A DNA stretch of 64,000 bases from Flavobacteriales bacterium (GCA_947444925.1 CANFBW010000006.1:1-64000), one strand, 5' to 3'; counted from the stretch's first letter, positions 19,758 to 30,418 are shown. The notes: a model not told the origin generated them from the letters alone. Made by a program: numbers and translations.

Positions 19758-19768
19758 CTCTTAAAATA

Positions 19769-20167
19769 TTAATATACGTAACACAAAACTTCTCCACCCA
19801 CTTTTTCCTTTTTAGCTTCCTTATCAGTCATTACACCTTTAGAAGTAGAAAGAATAGCGATTCCTAATCCGTTCAATACGCGAGGTACTTTTACAGAAGA
19901 AGTATACTTTCTCAAGCCTGGACGACTCACTCTATCCAAAGATTGGATAGCTGACATCTTCGTAGACGGGTCGTATTTCAACGCTATTTTAATGGTTCCT
20001 TGGGCACTATCATCAACAAATTTGTAGTTGAGGATGTATCCTTTTTCAAACAAGATTTTAGTCATTTCCTTCTTCAAATTTGAAGCGGGAACATCAACTA
20101 CGCGGTGCTTAGCTTGGATCGCGTTTCTTACTCTTGTTAAATAATCTGCAATTGGATCAGTATTCAT
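19769..20167 (-). CDS. rpsH: 30S ribosomal protein S8
   Basis: 16S central-domain-binding protein of 132 residues, starting DPIADYLTRVRNAIQAKHRV and carrying the signature VPRVLNGLGIAILSTSKGVM. S8 is the known translational repressor of the spc operon in E. coli; no matching RNA site was looked for in detail here. It lies 33 bases after rpsN. Confidence 0.98.
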   Translation of the reverse strand: MNTDPIADYLTRVRNAIQAKHRVVDVPASNLKKEMTKILFEKGYILNYKFVDDSAQGTIKIALKYDPSTKMSAIQSLDRVSRPGLRKYTSSVKVPRVLNGLGIAILSTSKGVMTDKEAKKEKVGGEVLCYVY

Positions 20168-20200
20168 AAAATCAATCTATTTCTTAATTCTTCTTTATTA

Positions 20201-20470
20201 TTACCAGCTCGCTTTTTTAACTCCTGGGATCAAACCATTGTTGGCCATTTCACGGAAACAAATTCTAGAAATTCCAAATTGTCTCATGTAACCTCTTGGT
20301 CTACCAGTCAGTTTGCAACGGTTGCGCACTCTAATTGGATTTGAGTTTCTTGGCAATTTTTGAAGACCTTCGTGGTCACCCGCCGCTTTCAACTCAGCTC
20401 TTTTCTTTGCGTATTTTTCAGACAACGCTATACGTTTAACGTCTCTGGCCTTCATTGACTCCTTAGCCAT
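20201..20470 (-). CDS. rpsN: 30S ribosomal protein S14, long zinc-free form
   Basis: The 89-residue product is the long S14 type. The C-terminal half reads [20 protein letters not shown] and ends [11 protein letters not shown], without the two CxxC pairs of the short zinc form. It is placed between rplE (three bases away) and rpsH. Confidence 0.97.
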   Translation of the reverse strand: MAKESMKARDVKRIALSEKYAKKRAELKAAGDHEGLQKLPRNSNPIRVRNRCKLTGRPRGYMRQFGISRICFREMANNGLIPGVKKASW

Positions 20471-20473
20471 AAC

Positions 20474-21028
20474 TTACTTTTTTAAATTTTTAAATGGTAA
20501 ACCAAATTCCTTCAATAATGCGTATCCTTCTTGATCTGTTGCCGCAGTGGTAACAAATGTGATGTCCATACCCAATATTTTATCCACCTTATCGATGTTC
20601 ATCTCTGGGAAAATGATTTGTTCTTTGATTCCCAAAGTGTAGTTTCCTCTTCCGTCAAGGTTAGAGTTGATCCCTCTAAAGTCTCTTACCCTTGGCAATG
20701 CCACAGCAACAAGTCTTTCTAAGAATTCATACATCTTATCACCTCTCAAAGTCACTTTCGCGCCGATCGGTAAACCTTTTCTCAATTTGAAGTTAGAGAT
20801 ATCCTTTTTAGAATATGCAGGAACTGCTTTTTGACCTGTAATGGTAGTCATTTGAGAAACCGCATTGTCAATCAATCGCTTGTCAGCAACTGCATCACCA
20901 ATACCTTGGTTCAAACAAATTTTTTCCAATTTAGGAACTTGCATAAGTGACTTATACTTGAACTCCTCTTTAAGAGTAGAAACAATTTGTTCCTTGTATC
21001 TCTTTTTTAATGCTGGTACGTATGCCAT
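20474..21028 (-). CDS. rplE: 50S ribosomal protein L5
   Basis: 5S rRNA-binding protein of 184 residues. Motifs include [40 protein letters not shown] and the C-terminal [20 protein letters not shown]. Its start overlaps the rplX stop by one base, which implies coupled translation. Confidence 0.98.
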   Translation of the reverse strand: MAYVPALKKRYKEQIVSTLKEEFKYKSLMQVPKLEKICLNQGIGDAVADKRLIDNAVSQMTTITGQKAVPAYSKKDISNFKLRKGLPIGAKVTLRGDKMYEFLERLVAVALPRVRDFRGINSNLDGRGNYTLGIKEQIIFPEMNIDKVDKILGMDITFVTTAATDQEGYALLKEFGLPFKNLKK

Positions 21029-21348
21029 TAGTCTAAAATCTTATCGGTTTTCTTTGCAAATCTTTTTACTTTACCATCTACTACTTTTCTACCTACTCTT
21101 GTAGCGGCCTTCCCGTCTAGCAACATTAGGTTAGAAATTTGGATGGGAGCTTCCATTGAAAGGATGCCGCCTTGTGGATTTTTTGCAGAAGGTTTAGCGT
21201 GTTTTTTCACCAAGTTGATGCCTTCTACGATGGCCTTGTTTACTTTCACTAAAACCTCTTTCACCACACCGCTTTTTCCTCTTTCGTCTCCGGCGATCAC
21301 CTTAACAGTGTCTCCTTTTTTAATCTTCAATTTTGTCATAACACTCAT
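21028..21348 (-). CDS. rplX: 50S ribosomal protein L24
   Basis: Assembly-initiating large-subunit protein with a KOW motif at its N-terminus ([20 protein letters not shown]) and [14 protein letters not shown]. The ATG at 21348 gives 106 residues; a second ATG at 21339 would begin [10 protein letters not shown], which is the more usual family N-terminus, so the start is uncertain by three codons. It lies four bases after rplN. Confidence 0.97.
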   Translation of the reverse strand: MSVMTKLKIKKGDTVKVIAGDERGKSGVVKEVLVKVNKAIVEGINLVKKHAKPSAKNPQGGILSMEAPIQISNLMLLDGKAATRVGRKVVDGKVKRFAKKTDKILD

Positions 21349-21352
21349 TATA

Positions 21353-21721
21353 TTAAAGCACTTCTGGTGCTAAGGATACTATTTTCATAAAATCTTTCTC
21401 GCGCAACTCTCTAGCAACAGGACCAAAAATCCTTGTTCCTACCATTTCACCGGCAGCATTCAACAACACCACAGCATTGTCATCGAAACGGATGTAAGAA
21501 CCATCGGCTCTTCTCACCTCTTTTCTTGTTCTAACAACAACTGCTTTAGAAACAGATCCTTTTTTAGCATTTCCTGAAGGCATTGCTGCTTTCACTGAAA
21601 CAACAATTTGATCTCCAATAGATGCGTATCTTTTACCTGTTCCGCCTAAAACGCGTATGCAAAGAACTTCTTTGGCACCGCTGTTATCAGCAACTCTTAA
21701 TCTTGATTCCTGCTGTATCAT
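21353..21721 (-). CDS. rplN: 50S ribosomal protein L14
   Basis: Subunit-interface protein of 122 residues, with the N-terminal [20 protein letters not shown], the signature [20 protein letters not shown] and the C-terminal [12 protein letters not shown]. It is 19 bases downstream of rpsQ, in standard S10-spc junction order. Confidence 0.98.
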   Translation of the reverse strand: MIQQESRLRVADNSGAKEVLCIRVLGGTGKRYASIGDQIVVSVKAAMPSGNAKKGSVSKAVVVRTRKEVRRADGSYIRFDDNAVVLLNAAGEMVGTRIFGPVARELREKDFMKIVSLAPEVL

Positions 21722-21740
21722 TATTCAAATATTTTATCAA

Positions 21741-22001
21741 TTACTTAGCTTTCTCTACAACTTCCACCAATCTCCATCTTTTGCTTTTGCTCAAGGGACG
21801 GGTTTCCATTATTTTTACGGTATCACCTTCGTTGCATTCGTTTTTTTCATCATGCGCAACAAATTTCTTTGATTGCTTTACGAACTTACCGTACTTAGGG
21901 TGTTTGAGTTTGCTTTCAATGGTAACCACAATTGATTTATCCATTTTAGTGCTGGTAACTACTCCTACCCTTTCTTTTCTTAAATTTCTAGTTTCTTCCA
22001 T
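21741..22001 (-). CDS. rpsQ: 30S ribosomal protein S17
   Basis: OB-fold 16S rRNA-binding protein of 86 residues. It contains [40 protein letters not shown] and the [20 protein letters not shown] signature. It lies between rpmC and rplN. Confidence 0.98.
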   Translation of the reverse strand: MEETRNLRKERVGVVTSTKMDKSIVVTIESKLKHPKYGKFVKQSKKFVAHDEKNECNEGDTVKIMETRPLSKSKRWRLVEVVEKAK

Positions 22002-22026
22002 TTTTCAATTCTTTGATTGCACGCTA

Positions 22027-22215
22027 CTATTTTTGTCTCGATCTCAATTCTGTATTCAACCTTGCAATTGTTCTTCTTGTAGATCTAATCACAAGAGGAG
22101 TTTCCAAAGGAGAAATAGAATGATTGATTCTATATTTATTGAGATTTGACTTTTCACCCTCAATACGTTCTCTGACTTCTTCCGTCGTCATTTGTTTTAT
22201 AACAGATGCTTTCAT
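22027..22215 (-). CDS. rpmC: 50S ribosomal protein L29
   Basis: Small helical-hairpin protein near the tunnel exit. The ATG at 22215 gives 62 residues starting MKASVIKQMTTEEVRERI and places the start one base from the rplP stop. An in-frame ATG at 22242 would overlap rplP and adds an unrelated stretch. The end (PLVIRSTRRTIARLNTELRS) is the family signature. Confidence 0.95.
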   Translation of the reverse strand: MKASVIKQMTTEEVRERIEGEKSNLNKYRINHSISPLETPLVIRSTRRTIARLNTELRSRQK

Positions 22216-22216
22216 A

Positions 22217-22636
22217 TTATTCAGTATAATCTCTTTTAACAATAAACTTTGTTGTAATTGGCAATTTTTGTGCGGCCAATCTCAATGCTTCTTTCGCTAC
22301 CTCTAAAGGAACGCCTTCCGCTTCAAAGATGATTTTACCAGGCTTAACAACAGCTACCCAAAGTTCAGGAGCTCCCTTACCTTTACCCATTCTCACCTCT
22401 GCAGGCTTTTTGGTTACCGGTTTGTCTGGGAAAATTCTAATCCACAATTGACCTTCTCTTTTCATATGGCGAGTTACCGCAACACGAGCAGCTTCAAGCT
22501 GACGGCTGGTAATCCAGGTCTCTTCCAATGCTTTCATTCCGAATGATCCAAAAGCCAACTGATTGCCTCTTTGTGCAAGGCCTTTCATTTTGCCCTTTTG
22601 CATCTTTCTGTATTTTGTTCTTTTTGGCTGTAACAT
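22217..22636 (-). CDS. rplP: 50S ribosomal protein L16
   Basis: Protein near the peptidyl-transferase centre and A-site tRNA, 139 residues. Motifs are [19 protein letters not shown], the double signature [20 protein letters not shown] and [20 protein letters not shown]. It lies between rpsC and rpmC. Confidence 0.98.
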   Translation of the reverse strand: MLQPKRTKYRKMQKGKMKGLAQRGNQLAFGSFGMKALEETWITSRQLEAARVAVTRHMKREGQLWIRIFPDKPVTKKPAEVRMGKGKGAPELWVAVVKPGKIIFEAEGVPLEVAKEALRLAAQKLPITTKFIVKRDYTE

Positions 22637-22666
22637 TTCTATCTTTTTTAAGACTGAAAACTCTTC

Positions 22667-23374
22667 TTATTTCTCGTTTCTTTTGTTGCTTTTTGCTTTG
22701 AACTTGCCTTTTGGCTTAACACCTCCGATGTTTGGTGAAAGGTCAGGTTTACCGTAGATTTCTCCTTTGCAAATCCAAACTTTGATACCAATCAAACCGT
22801 AAGTGGTGTGTGCTTCGCTGATAGCGTAATCAATATCGGCGCGGAAAGTATGCAATGGAATTCTTCCTTCTTTCTTGTGTTCGTTTCTCGCCATCTCAGC
22901 TCCGTTCAAACGACCAGAAGCCAAAATTTTGATTCCTTCAGCACCCATTCTCATTGTTGAAGCGATGGCCATTTTCATTGCTCTTCTGAAAGAAATTCTT
23001 CCTTCAATTTGACGGCAAATGCTATCTCCTACCAACTTAGCATCCAACTCAGGTCTCTTAATTTCAAAGATATTGATTTGAACTTCTTTGCTGGTGATCT
23101 TTTTCAACTCCTCTTTCAATTTATCAACCTCTTGTCCACCTTTACCGATAATGATACCCGGACGTGCAGTGTGTATGGTAATGCTGATCAATTTCAAAGT
23201 TCTTTCAATCACTATCTTAGAAACAGAAGCCTTAACAAGACGCGCTCTAACATAATTTCTGATTTTGTGATCTTCAGCCAATTTGTCTGAATAATCATTT
23301 CCACCATACCAATTAGAATCCCATCCTTTGATAATTCCTAATCTGTTCCCTATAGGGTTTGCCTTATTTCCCAT
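22667..23374 (-). CDS. rpsC: 30S ribosomal protein S3
   Basis: Small-subunit protein at the mRNA entry channel, 235 residues. It contains the KH domain ([20 protein letters not shown]) and the C-terminal S3 domain ([34 protein letters not shown]), ending in a basic tail. It lies between rplV and rplP. Confidence 0.98.
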   Translation of the reverse strand: MGNKANPIGNRLGIIKGWDSNWYGGNDYSDKLAEDHKIRNYVRARLVKASVSKIVIERTLKLISITIHTARPGIIIGKGGQEVDKLKEELKKITSKEVQINIFEIKRPELDAKLVGDSICRQIEGRISFRRAMKMAIASTMRMGAEGIKILASGRLNGAEMARNEHKKEGRIPLHTFRADIDYAISEAHTTYGLIGIKVWICKGEIYGKPDLSPNIGGVKPKGKFKAKSNKRNEK

Positions 23375-23383
23375 GTTAAATAA

Positions 23384-23785
23384 TTATTTTGCAATTTCAA
23401 TTTTATCAATAAACAATGTCACGTGATTTGATCTCTTTCTCACACGGTGCGCTCTACCTTGAGGAGCTGGTTGAACTCTTTTCAACATTCTACCAGAATC
23501 AACATGTATAGAAGATACTTTCAATTCACCTTCACTCACAGCAGCACCAGTTTTCTGTTCAAAATTGTGCATTGCAGATTTAAGCAAAGTCTCCAACTTA
23601 GTTGCCGCTTCCTTTGGTGTAAATTGTAACACACCTAAAGCTTTGTTTACTTCCATTCCTCTAACAAGATCAGCGACCAAACGCATTTTTCTTGGTGAAG
23701 TTGGGCAGTTGTTCAACTTAGCAAAGTAAGTGATCTTCTTTGCTTCCTTTGCTGCGTCTGCTGCTAATTTTTTTCTTTGTCCCAT
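23384..23785 (-). CDS. rplV: 50S ribosomal protein L22
   Basis: Tunnel-lining protein; its extended hairpin forms part of the constriction and is a known macrolide-resistance site. The 133-residue product has [20 protein letters not shown], the loop [20 protein letters not shown] and the C-terminal [15 protein letters not shown]. It lies nine bases before rpsC. Confidence 0.98.
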   Translation of the reverse strand: MGQRKKLAADAAKEAKKITYFAKLNNCPTSPRKMRLVADLVRGMEVNKALGVLQFTPKEAATKLETLLKSAMHNFEQKTGAAVSEGELKVSSIHVDSGRMLKRVQPAPQGRAHRVRKRSNHVTLFIDKIEIAK

Positions 23786-23807
23786 GACTTAACTTATATT
23801 CAGTTTT

Positions 23808-24077
23808 TTACTTCTTTTTGTTACCACCATGTCCTCTGAAGTTTCTGGTTGGAGAAAACTCACCGAGTTTGTGACCTACCATGTTTTCAGTAACATATAC
23901 CGGAATAAACTTATTGCCGTTGTGCACACCAATGGTTACTCCCACGAAATCAGGAGTGATCATAGATGCTCTTGACCAAGTCTTGATAACATTTTTGTTG
24001 TTTCCTTTTTCTGCAACACTTACTCTTTTGTTCAATCTTGTCTCTACAAAAGGAGGTTTTTTTAATGATCTCGCCAT
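23808..24077 (-). CDS. rpsS: 30S ribosomal protein S19
   Basis: Head protein that contacts S13 and the A-site region, 89 residues. It begins [20 protein letters not shown] and carries the signature [20 protein letters not shown]. It lies six bases after rplB. Confidence 0.98.
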   Translation of the reverse strand: MARSLKKPPFVETRLNKRVSVAEKGNNKNVIKTWSRASMITPDFVGVTIGVHNGNKFIPVYVTENMVGHKLGEFSPTRNFRGHGGNKKK

Positions 24078-24083
24078 ACTAGC

Positions 24084-24908
24084 TTATTTTTTTCTTCTTT
24101 CGAGTATATATTTATTTGACGCTTTCTTTTTTGATCTTGTTTTGTAGCCTTTAGCCGGCATACCGTTTCTAGATCTTGGATGTCCACCTGATGATCTACC
24201 TTCACCACCACCCATAGGGTGATCCACTGGATTCATCACAACACCTCTAACTCTCGGACGGATACCCAACCATCTTGATCTACCCGCTTTTCCTGATACT
24301 ACCAATTGGTGGTCAGAATTAGAAACAGATCCTACAGTTGCCAAACATGTTACCAAGATTTGACGTGTTTCACCTGAAGGCATTTTCAATACGGCAAATC
24401 TACCGTCTCTTGCCAACAATTGCGCAGAAACACCAGCACCTCTTGCAAATTTACCTCCTTGACCAGGATTCAATTCAACGTTGTGCACTACAGTTCCTAA
24501 AGGCACCTCAGAAAGCAACAAAGTGTTACCTACTTCAACTGGTGATCCTTTTCCTGATTGAATGGTTTGACCCACTTTCAATCCGTCTGGAGCAATAATG
24601 TATCTTTTTTCACCGTCAACGTAGTTCAACAAAGCAATACGTGCGGTTCTATTTGGATCGTACTCAATAGACATCACTTTAGCTGGAATGCCAAACTTCT
24701 CTCTTTTAAAGTCGATGATTCTGTATTTTTGTTTGTGACCACCACCAGTGTATCTCATGGTCATTCTACCGGAATTGTTTCTTCCGCCGCTTCTGGTGTT
24801 CTTAGCGATCAAGCTCTTCTCTGGCGTGTTCGTAGTGATTTCCTCATAATTGGGAACCACTTTGTGACGCTGAGTAGGAGTAGTCGGTCTAAATTTTAAT
24901 AAGCCCAT
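24084..24908 (-). CDS. rplB: 50S ribosomal protein L2
   Basis: Largest large-subunit protein, essential for subunit joining and peptidyl transfer, 274 residues. It shows the OB-fold N-terminal domain ([20 protein letters not shown]), the SH3-like domain and the conserved C-terminal loop with the catalytic-region His in [20 protein letters not shown]. It lies between rplW and rpsS. Confidence 0.98.
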   Translation of the reverse strand: MGLLKFRPTTPTQRHKVVPNYEEITTNTPEKSLIAKNTRSGGRNNSGRMTMRYTGGGHKQKYRIIDFKREKFGIPAKVMSIEYDPNRTARIALLNYVDGEKRYIIAPDGLKVGQTIQSGKGSPVEVGNTLLLSEVPLGTVVHNVELNPGQGGKFARGAGVSAQLLARDGRFAVLKMPSGETRQILVTCLATVGSVSNSDHQLVVSGKAGRSRWLGIRPRVRGVVMNPVDHPMGGGEGRSSGGHPRSRNGMPAKGYKTRSKKKASNKYILERRKK

Positions 24909-24913
24909 ACTTC

Positions 24914-25204
24914 TTAAATGTTGTTGTATAAATCAATAACTTGTCCTTCCGCCAAAGTCACTATCGCCTTCTTGTTGATAGGTGTTGAACCTGTCATCAT
25001 TCCTTTCTTAGTGTACTTTTGCTTTACTTTTCTTGGTGTTCTAAGCGTGTTGATTGCTTCTACTTTAACACCGTACATTTTTTCAATGTCTTTTCTGATC
25101 GTCACCTTGTTGGCTTTATCGTCAACGATAAAACCGTACTTGTTCAATTTCTCCTGGATAGAAGACATTTTTTCAGTAACAATTGGTTTCTTAACTACAC
25201 TCAT
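24914..25204 (-). CDS. rplW: 50S ribosomal protein L23
   Basis: Tunnel-exit protein that docks trigger factor and SRP, 96 residues. Recognisable segments are [20 protein letters not shown] and [20 protein letters not shown]. It lies five bases from both rplD and rplB. Confidence 0.97.
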   Translation of the reverse strand: MSVVKKPIVTEKMSSIQEKLNKYGFIVDDKANKVTIRKDIEKMYGVKVEAINTLRTPRKVKQKYTKKGMMTGSTPINKKAIVTLAEGQVIDLYNNI

Positions 25205-25209
25205 GACTC

Positions 25210-25836
25210 TTAGCTTAATGTATTTTCTAATTCTTTAACTGAACTTTCGATAAACACCAATTTGTTTGTGTTTAAAATATCGTAAGTGTTTAACTCACCT
25301 ACCGAAAGAACTTTGATACCCTCTAAATTTCGGGAGGACAAATATATGTTTTTATTCTGTTCGGCTAACACGAACAACACTTTTTTATTCGTCAACTCTA
25401 GATTCTTCAAGATAGAAACGAAAGACTTTGTCTTTGCAGCATCCAAGTTAAAGTCCTCAAGAACAGAGATATTCGAGTTTTTAGCTTGATCTGTCAAGGC
25501 AGATTTTCTAGCCAATTCTTTTACTTTTTTATTCAGTTTAAAACCGTAAGTATGTGGTCTTGGACCAAAAACAGCTCCTCCGCCTTTGAATAATGGGTTT
25601 CTGATAGATCCGAAACGTGCACCACCAGAACCTTTTTGTTTTCTGATTTTACGCGTACTACCTCTAACTTCGCCTCTTTCTTTGGCTTTGTGAGTACCTT
25701 GTCTTCTGTTTGCTAAATGTTGTTTAACATCTAGGTAAACCGCATGTTCATTCGGTTCGATCGCAAAAACTGACGCTGGCAAGGTTACTTTTTTGCCGGT
25801 CGCTTTTCCTTGGATATTTAAAACTGATAATTCCAT
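25210..25836 (-). CDS. rplD: 50S ribosomal protein L4
   Basis: Tunnel-lining protein of 208 residues with the basic extended loop ([40 protein letters not shown]) and a C-terminal Rossmann-like part. In E. coli L4 represses the S10 operon; no leader is evident here since rpsJ follows fusA directly. Its start overlaps the rplC stop by one base. Confidence 0.98.
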   Translation of the reverse strand: MELSVLNIQGKATGKKVTLPASVFAIEPNEHAVYLDVKQHLANRRQGTHKAKERGEVRGSTRKIRKQKGSGGARFGSIRNPLFKGGGAVFGPRPHTYGFKLNKKVKELARKSALTDQAKNSNISVLEDFNLDAAKTKSFVSILKNLELTNKKVLFVLAEQNKNIYLSSRNLEGIKVLSVGELNTYDILNTNKLVFIESSVKELENTLS

Positions 25837-26450
25837 TATTTCTTAATTATTACGTAAGATCCTTTTGCACCAGGAACAGCTCCTGAAAGAACCAAAATAT
25901 TTCTCTCTGTCAATACTTTCAGAACAACCAAGTTGGTCACTTGTACTCTGTCACCACCCATTCTACCAGCCATTCTCATTCCTTTGAATACTCTTGAAGG
26001 TGTAGAACAAGCTCCTAATGAACCTGGCGCTCTACCTCTATTGTGCTGACCGTGAGTTTGACCACCCACACCCGCAAAGTTGTGACGTTTAACAACCCCT
26101 TGGAAACCTTTTCCTTTTGAAGTTCCAGTGATAGAGATTTTGTCTCCTTCAGCAAAAACATCAATCGTTACAGATTCACCCAATTTAGCGTCGTTCAAGT
26201 CTTTAAACTCTACTAGTTTTTTCTTAGGAGTAGTGTTGGCGTTTTTAAAATGACCTTGCAACGCTTTAGTTGTAAGTCTTTCTTTTTTCTCACCGTAACC
26301 CAATTGAACTGCGGCATAGCCGTCTTTTTCAACTGTTTTTACTTGAGTCACAACACAAGGACCTACTTCTACGATGGTACATGGAATATTTTTTCCATTT
26401 GCATCGAAAATGCTGGTCATTCCTATTTTTTTTCCTATCAATCCTGACAT
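25836..26450 (-). CDS. rplC: 50S ribosomal protein L3
   Basis: Early-assembly protein whose loop reaches the peptidyl-transferase centre, 204 residues. It starts with [20 protein letters not shown] and contains the signature [20 protein letters not shown] and [13 protein letters not shown]. It is 46 bases downstream of rpsJ and overlaps rplD by one base. Confidence 0.98.
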   Translation of the reverse strand: MSGLIGKKIGMTSIFDANGKNIPCTIVEVGPCVVTQVKTVEKDGYAAVQLGYGEKKERLTTKALQGHFKNANTTPKKKLVEFKDLNDAKLGESVTIDVFAEGDKISITGTSKGKGFQGVVKRHNFAGVGGQTHGQHNRGRAPGSLGACSTPSRVFKGMRMAGRMGGDRVQVTNLVVLKVLTERNILVLSGAVPGAKGSYVIIKK

Positions 26451-26496
26451 GGCCTATTTATTTAAAATTCTTTATTCTTTACTGATCTACTATTCA

Positions 26497-26802
26497 CTAA
26501 ACTTTGATCTCTACTTCCACACCGCTTGGAAGTTCAAGCTTCATCAAAGCGTCAACTGTTTTAGAAGTAGAGCTGTAGATGTCAAGAAGTCTTTTGTAAG
26601 AACTCAATTCAAATTGCTCTCTCGCTTTTTTGTTAACGTGTGGAGATTTCAACACAGTAAAAATTCTTTTGTGAGTAGGCAATGGAATTGGTCCACTAAC
26701 AACTGCTCCAGTAGCTTTTACTGTTTTTACGATTTTTTCAGCAGACTTGTCTACCAAGTTGTGATCGTAAGATTTTAATTTAATTCTGATTCTTTGGCTC
26801 AT
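26497..26802 (-). CDS. rpsJ: 30S ribosomal protein S10
   Basis: Head protein, also NusE in antitermination complexes, 101 residues. It has [20 protein letters not shown], the signature [20 protein letters not shown] and [20 protein letters not shown]. It follows fusA after 21 bases. There is no tuf between them, so the str and S10 clusters are joined. Confidence 0.98.
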   Translation of the reverse strand: MSQRIRIKLKSYDHNLVDKSAEKIVKTVKATGAVVSGPIPLPTHKRIFTVLKSPHVNKKAREQFELSSYKRLLDIYSSTSKTVDALMKLELPSGVEVEIKV

Positions 26803-26823
26803 TTGATTAACTATATCTAATTA

Positions 26824-28929
26824 CTATACAGATGCTTCTTTTTTTCCTTTTGCTTTTGCTACTACTTCTTCCGTTACACTTTGAGGTGTTTGCTCGTAGT
26901 GCGCGAATTCCATTGTTGAAGTTGCTCTTCCTGAAGTGATGGTACGAAGATCGGTTACATATCCAAACATAGCTGAAAGAGGAACCGTTGCGCTAATTAC
27001 TTTAGCTCCCGCTCTTTCGTCCATACCCAATATTTGACCTCTTCTTTTGTTCAAGTCACCAATCACGTCACCCATGTTCATCTCAGGAGTCAATACTTCA
27101 AGCTTCATGATAGGTTCCAATAAGATTGGTTTTGCTTTTGGCAAAGCCTCTCTGTAGGCAACTTTCGCACAAATCTCAAATGATAAAGCGTCCGAGTCAA
27201 CTGCGTGGAATGAACCGTCTAACAATGTTACTTTCAATGAATCAATTGGATATCCAGCCAAAACACCGTTTTGCATTGAGGCTTCAAATCCTTTTTGAAC
27301 AGATGGCACAAATTCTCTTGGAATGTTACCACCTTTCACAGCGTTAATGAATTCCAATCCAACTTTACCTGCTTCTCCTGGTTCAATTTTAACAACGATA
27401 TCGGCAAATTTACCTCTACCACCTGATTGTTTTTTATAAACCTCTCTGTGTTCGATTGAATTTAAGATCGCCTCACGGAAAGTTACTTGAGGAGCACCTT
27501 GGTTTACCTCAACTTTAAATTCACGTTTCAAACGATCCACCAAGATTTCAAGGTGAAGCTCGCCCATACCACTAATGATGGTTTGACCAGATTCTTGATC
27601 TGTTTTAACTTTAAAGGTTGGATCCTCTTCAGCCAATTTATTTAATGCCATACCCAATTTATCAACATCTGCTTGAGTTTTAGGCTCAATAGCGATACCG
27701 ATAACCGGTTCAGGGAATTTCATTGCTTCTAATACGATAGGGAATTTTTCATCACACAAAGTATCTCCTGTACGGATGTCTTTAAAACCAACACCTGCTC
27801 CAATATCACCAGCTTCGATGAAGTCAACAGAGTTTTGTTTGTTGGCGTGCATTTGAAACAAACGTGAAATACGCTCTTTGTTTCCAGTACGTGTGTTGAA
27901 AATATAAGATCCTGCATCCAAACGTCCCGAATAGGCACGGAAGAAACACAAGCGACCAACAAAAGGGTCAGTTGCGATCTTAAACGCAAGAGCAGTAAAT
28001 GGTTCTTTTACATCTGGCTTACGAGTTACCTCTAAACCGGTGTCAGGATTGATACCTTTCAATTCTGGTTTGTCCATTGGACTTGGCATCAACTCCATTA
28101 CCAAGTCAAGCATTGTTTGTACACCTTTGTTTTTGAAAGATGACCCACATACCATTGGTACAATCTTGTTGGCAACGCATGCTTTACGCAATGCTGCCAA
28201 AACTTCCGCTTCAGTGATGGTTTCAGGAGCATCGAAGAATTTCTCCATGATCTTGTCATCAAACTCAGCAACAGCTTCCAACATTTTTTCTCTCCACAAA
28301 GTCGCTTCCTCCAACATATCTTCAGGGATAGGCACTACTTCGTAAGTCATTCCTTTATCGTGCTCATTCCAAATCATTCCACGGAAGTTGATCAAGTCAA
28401 CTACTCCTTTGAATGTTTCTTCAGCACCGATAGGCAATTGCAAAGGAACTGCATTACCTTTCAACATTTCTCTTGTTTGCGCAACTACTTTTAAGAAGTC
28501 AGCACCTTGACGGTCCATCTTGTTAACGAAACCGATACGGGTTACATTGTAGTTGTCGGCCAAACGCCAGTTGGTTTCTGATTGTGGCTCAACACCATCA
28601 ACAGCAGAAAATAAGAATACCAAACCATCCAAAATACGAAGGGAACGGTTTACCTCTACGGTAAAGTCAACGTGACCTGGAGTATCAATGATGTTGATTT
28701 TGTAATTGTTATCGCGGTATTTCCAAAAACAAGTAGTGGCCGCTGACGTGATTGTGATTCCGCGCTCCTGCTCCTGAACCATCCAGTCCATAGTAGCAGC
28801 ACCGTCATGAACTTCACCAATCTTGTGGTTCACACCTGTGTAGTACAGAATACGCTCAGTCGTCGTTGTTTTACCAGCGTCGATGTGGGCAGCGATCCCA
28901 ATGTTTCGTGTATATCTTAAATCAGCCAT
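26824..28929 (-). CDS. fusA: Elongation factor G
   Basis: GTPase that drives translocation on the ribosome. The 701-residue product has the full G domain ([19 protein letters not shown] near residue 14, [36 protein letters not shown]) and domains II-V including [19 protein letters not shown] [20 protein letters not shown] near the C-terminus. The length and insertions look like a standard EF-G of the Bacteroidota. It is followed directly by rpsJ rather than tuf. Confidence 0.98.
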   Translation of the reverse strand: MADLRYTRNIGIAAHIDAGKTTTTERILYYTGVNHKIGEVHDGAATMDWMVQEQERGITITSAATTCFWKYRDNNYKINIIDTPGHVDFTVEVNRSLRILDGLVFLFSAVDGVEPQSETNWRLADNYNVTRIGFVNKMDRQGADFLKVVAQTREMLKGNAVPLQLPIGAEETFKGVVDLINFRGMIWNEHDKGMTYEVVPIPEDMLEEATLWREKMLEAVAEFDDKIMEKFFDAPETITEAEVLAALRKACVANKIVPMVCGSSFKNKGVQTMLDLVMELMPSPMDKPELKGINPDTGLEVTRKPDVKEPFTALAFKIATDPFVGRLCFFRAYSGRLDAGSYIFNTRTGNKERISRLFQMHANKQNSVDFIEAGDIGAGVGFKDIRTGDTLCDEKFPIVLEAMKFPEPVIGIAIEPKTQADVDKLGMALNKLAEEDPTFKVKTDQESGQTIISGMGELHLEILVDRLKREFKVEVNQGAPQVTFREAILNSIEHREVYKKQSGGRGKFADIVVKIEPGEAGKVGLEFINAVKGGNIPREFVPSVQKGFEASMQNGVLAGYPIDSLKVTLLDGSFHAVDSDALSFEICAKVAYREALPKAKPILLEPIMKLEVLTPEMNMGDVIGDLNKRRGQILGMDERAGAKVISATVPLSAMFGYVTDLRTITSGRATSTMEFAHYEQTPQSVTEEVVAKAKGKKEASV

Positions 28930-28940
28930 TTATCTAACTA

Positions 28941-29408
28941 TTAAAATCTAAAGTGTGAAAAAGCTTTGTTCGCCTCAGCCATTCTGTGCACATCTTCTTT
29001 CTTTTTGAAAGCAGCGCCTTCTTCTTTTGAAGCAGCCAAAATTTCGCCAGCCAATTTTTCAGCCATTGATTTTTCGTTTCTTTTTCTTGAGTAGCCAATC
29101 AACCATTTCATAGCCAAAGATGCTTTTCTAGAATCTCTCACTGGTTGTGGGATTTGAAAAGTTGCTCCACCTACTCTTCTTGATTTCACTTCCACATTTG
29201 GAGTTACATTCTCCAATGCTTTCTTGAAAGTTTCCAATCCGTCAGATTCAGTTTTTTTACTCACTATATCCATAGCGCCGTAAAAAACATCCATTGCTGT
29301 AGATTTTTTACCATCATACATCAAGTTGTTTACAAACTTGCTTACCGTTGCATCGCTAAACTTAGGATCAGGTAGTATGGGTCTTTTTTTTGCTTTAGCC
29401 TTTCTCAT
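28941..29408 (-). CDS. rpsG: 30S ribosomal protein S7
   Basis: Organiser of the 30S head, 155 residues. It starts with the basic [19 protein letters not shown] and holds [20 protein letters not shown], the signature [20 protein letters not shown] and [15 protein letters not shown]. It lies between rpsL and fusA with gaps of 6 and 11 bases. Confidence 0.98.
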   Translation of the reverse strand: MRKAKAKKRPILPDPKFSDATVSKFVNNLMYDGKKSTAMDVFYGAMDIVSKKTESDGLETFKKALENVTPNVEVKSRRVGGATFQIPQPVRDSRKASLAMKWLIGYSRKRNEKSMAEKLAGEILAASKEEGAAFKKKEDVHRMAEANKAFSHFRF

Positions 29409-29414
29409 TGCCTA

Positions 29415-29789
29415 TTATTTCTTAGGTTTTTTTGTTCCGTATTTTGATCTTCTTTGATTTCTTCCGTCAACACCAGCAGTATCGAGTGCACCTCTTACGA
29501 TGTGGTACTTAACACCAGGTAAATCTTTTACTCTTCCACCTCTTACAAGAACAATCGAGTGCTCTTGCAAATTATGGCCTTCACCGGGGATGTAGGCATT
29601 CACCTCATTTCCGTTAGTCAACCTAACCCTTGCCACCTTTCTCATTGCTGAGTTCGGTTTTTTTGGAGTTGTGGTATAAACTCTAACACAAACACCTCTT
29701 CTTTGAGGACATGAAACCAGTGCAGCTGACTTGTTTCTTTTCGCTTGACTGGTTCTTCCAGTGCGTATTAACTGCTGAATTGTTGGCAT
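29415..29789 (-). CDS. rpsL: 30S ribosomal protein S12
   Basis: Decoding-centre protein of 124 residues and first gene of the supercluster. It has [20 protein letters not shown] (with the lysine at the classical streptomycin site) and [20 protein letters not shown]. Both resistance-associated lysine positions keep the usual sensitive-type residues. It sits about 55 bases downstream of a clear promoter. Confidence 0.98.
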   Translation of the reverse strand: MPTIQQLIRTGRTSQAKRNKSAALVSCPQRRGVCVRVYTTTPKKPNSAMRKVARVRLTNGNEVNAYIPGEGHNLQEHSIVLVRGGRVKDLPGVKYHIVRGALDTAGVDGRNQRRSKYGTKKPKK

Positions 29790-29845
29790 ATTACTTTATT
29801 TCTTTTTCGATCAAAAAATATCTCCCCAATAAAATTTTGGGAGGG

Positions 29846-29875
29846 CAAAGCTATGAGAATAATTCGAAATATCAA
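29846..29875 (-). promoter_or_regulatory. Housekeeping-type promoter of the rpsL supercluster
   Basis: On the minus strand TTG (29875-29873), a spacer of exactly 19 bases, then TAGCTTTG (29853-29846), a perfect match to the Bacteroidota -33/-7 consensus TTG-N19-TAnnTTTG. Transcription should start near 29838-29842, leaving a leader of about 50 bases before the rpsL ATG. Confidence 0.8.
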
Positions 29876-30061
29876 TAGATCCATCAAATTATTTTCACTT
29901 TTTTTTTCACTTGTTGAGATTTCAGCCCTTTTCCTTCTATAAGTAAGGGCTGCAGAAAGCTAATCCAATGATATTCAAGCGATGACCAAATTACTAAACT
30001 ATTTGAACAAAATCCTAAGCGGCAAAGAGAAAAGCTGCCGTACCTTTCATTTCAACCTTAA
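29876..30061. other. Non-coding stretch upstream of the rpsL promoter
   Basis: This is part of the 629-base gap between rpsL and the cellulase gene. It holds an inverted repeat CAGCCCTT (29923-29930) / AAGGGCTG (29945-29952) with a 14-base loop and no T-run, and an unrecognised 41-codon frame (ATG at 29982 to TAA at 30107, starting MTKLLNYLNKILSG). I see no RNA gene. The rest of the gap is the T9SS remnant, its terminator, and a leader of A and C-rich sequence before the cellulase ATG. Confidence 0.4.
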
Positions 30062-30283
30062 AACAAAACAACAATTAATAAACAACGACCAATATCTGAA
30101 CTCCTAATTGCAGCCAATGCAGTTCAAGTGAAAGTTTTTGACAACTTGGGCAGAAACATAGCGCAATTCTCTCTTTTCGGAAGTCAGCAATTGGATGCCG
30201 ATTATGCAGCAAATATTTATCACATCATGCTGGTCAACGCTGGCGACGTAACTAAAACTGTAAAAATGAACAAAAAATATTAA
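30062..30283 (+). pseudogene. Remnant of a T9SS type A sorting domain
   Basis: An open frame with no start codon encodes AVQVKVFDNLGRNIAQFSL, then DADYAANIYHIMLVNAGD and TKTVKMNKKY before TAA. This is the layout of the C-terminal T9SS sorting domain (a beta-strand with a VKVFD-type motif, a LGR turn, a Y-x-I/L strand, and a final KxVKM strand). The NPxxxxxxI beginning of the domain and the rest of the protein are missing; the frame is closed upstream by TAA at 30059. A strong terminator follows, so this is the tail of a once larger secreted-protein gene. Confidence 0.7.
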
Positions 30284-30314
30284 TCTATTAGGTTGTTTCA
30301 GGTGTGTTGTTAAG

Positions 30315-30345
30315 GCCGTTCGCAGGGGTGCGGACGGCTTTTTTT
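30315..30345 (+). terminator. Rho-independent terminator after the sorting-domain remnant
   Basis: GCCGTTCGCA (30315-30324), loop GGGG, TGCGGACGGC (30329-30338), then seven T: ten pairs with one G-T wobble. It lies 32 bases after the remnant stop, on the same strand. Confidence 0.9.
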
Positions 30346-30418
30346 CACCACCAGAACCGCAACTACCCAACCTCATTCACAACCAAAACAACAACACAAC
30401 TCTATTAAACCAAACATT

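Noticed and set aside
29821..29843. Hairpin CTCCC...GGGAG with a T-rich tail as an attenuator of the rpsL cluster
   Set aside because: The predicted transcription start (about 29838-29842) falls inside its first arm, so the hairpin would not be fully transcribed.
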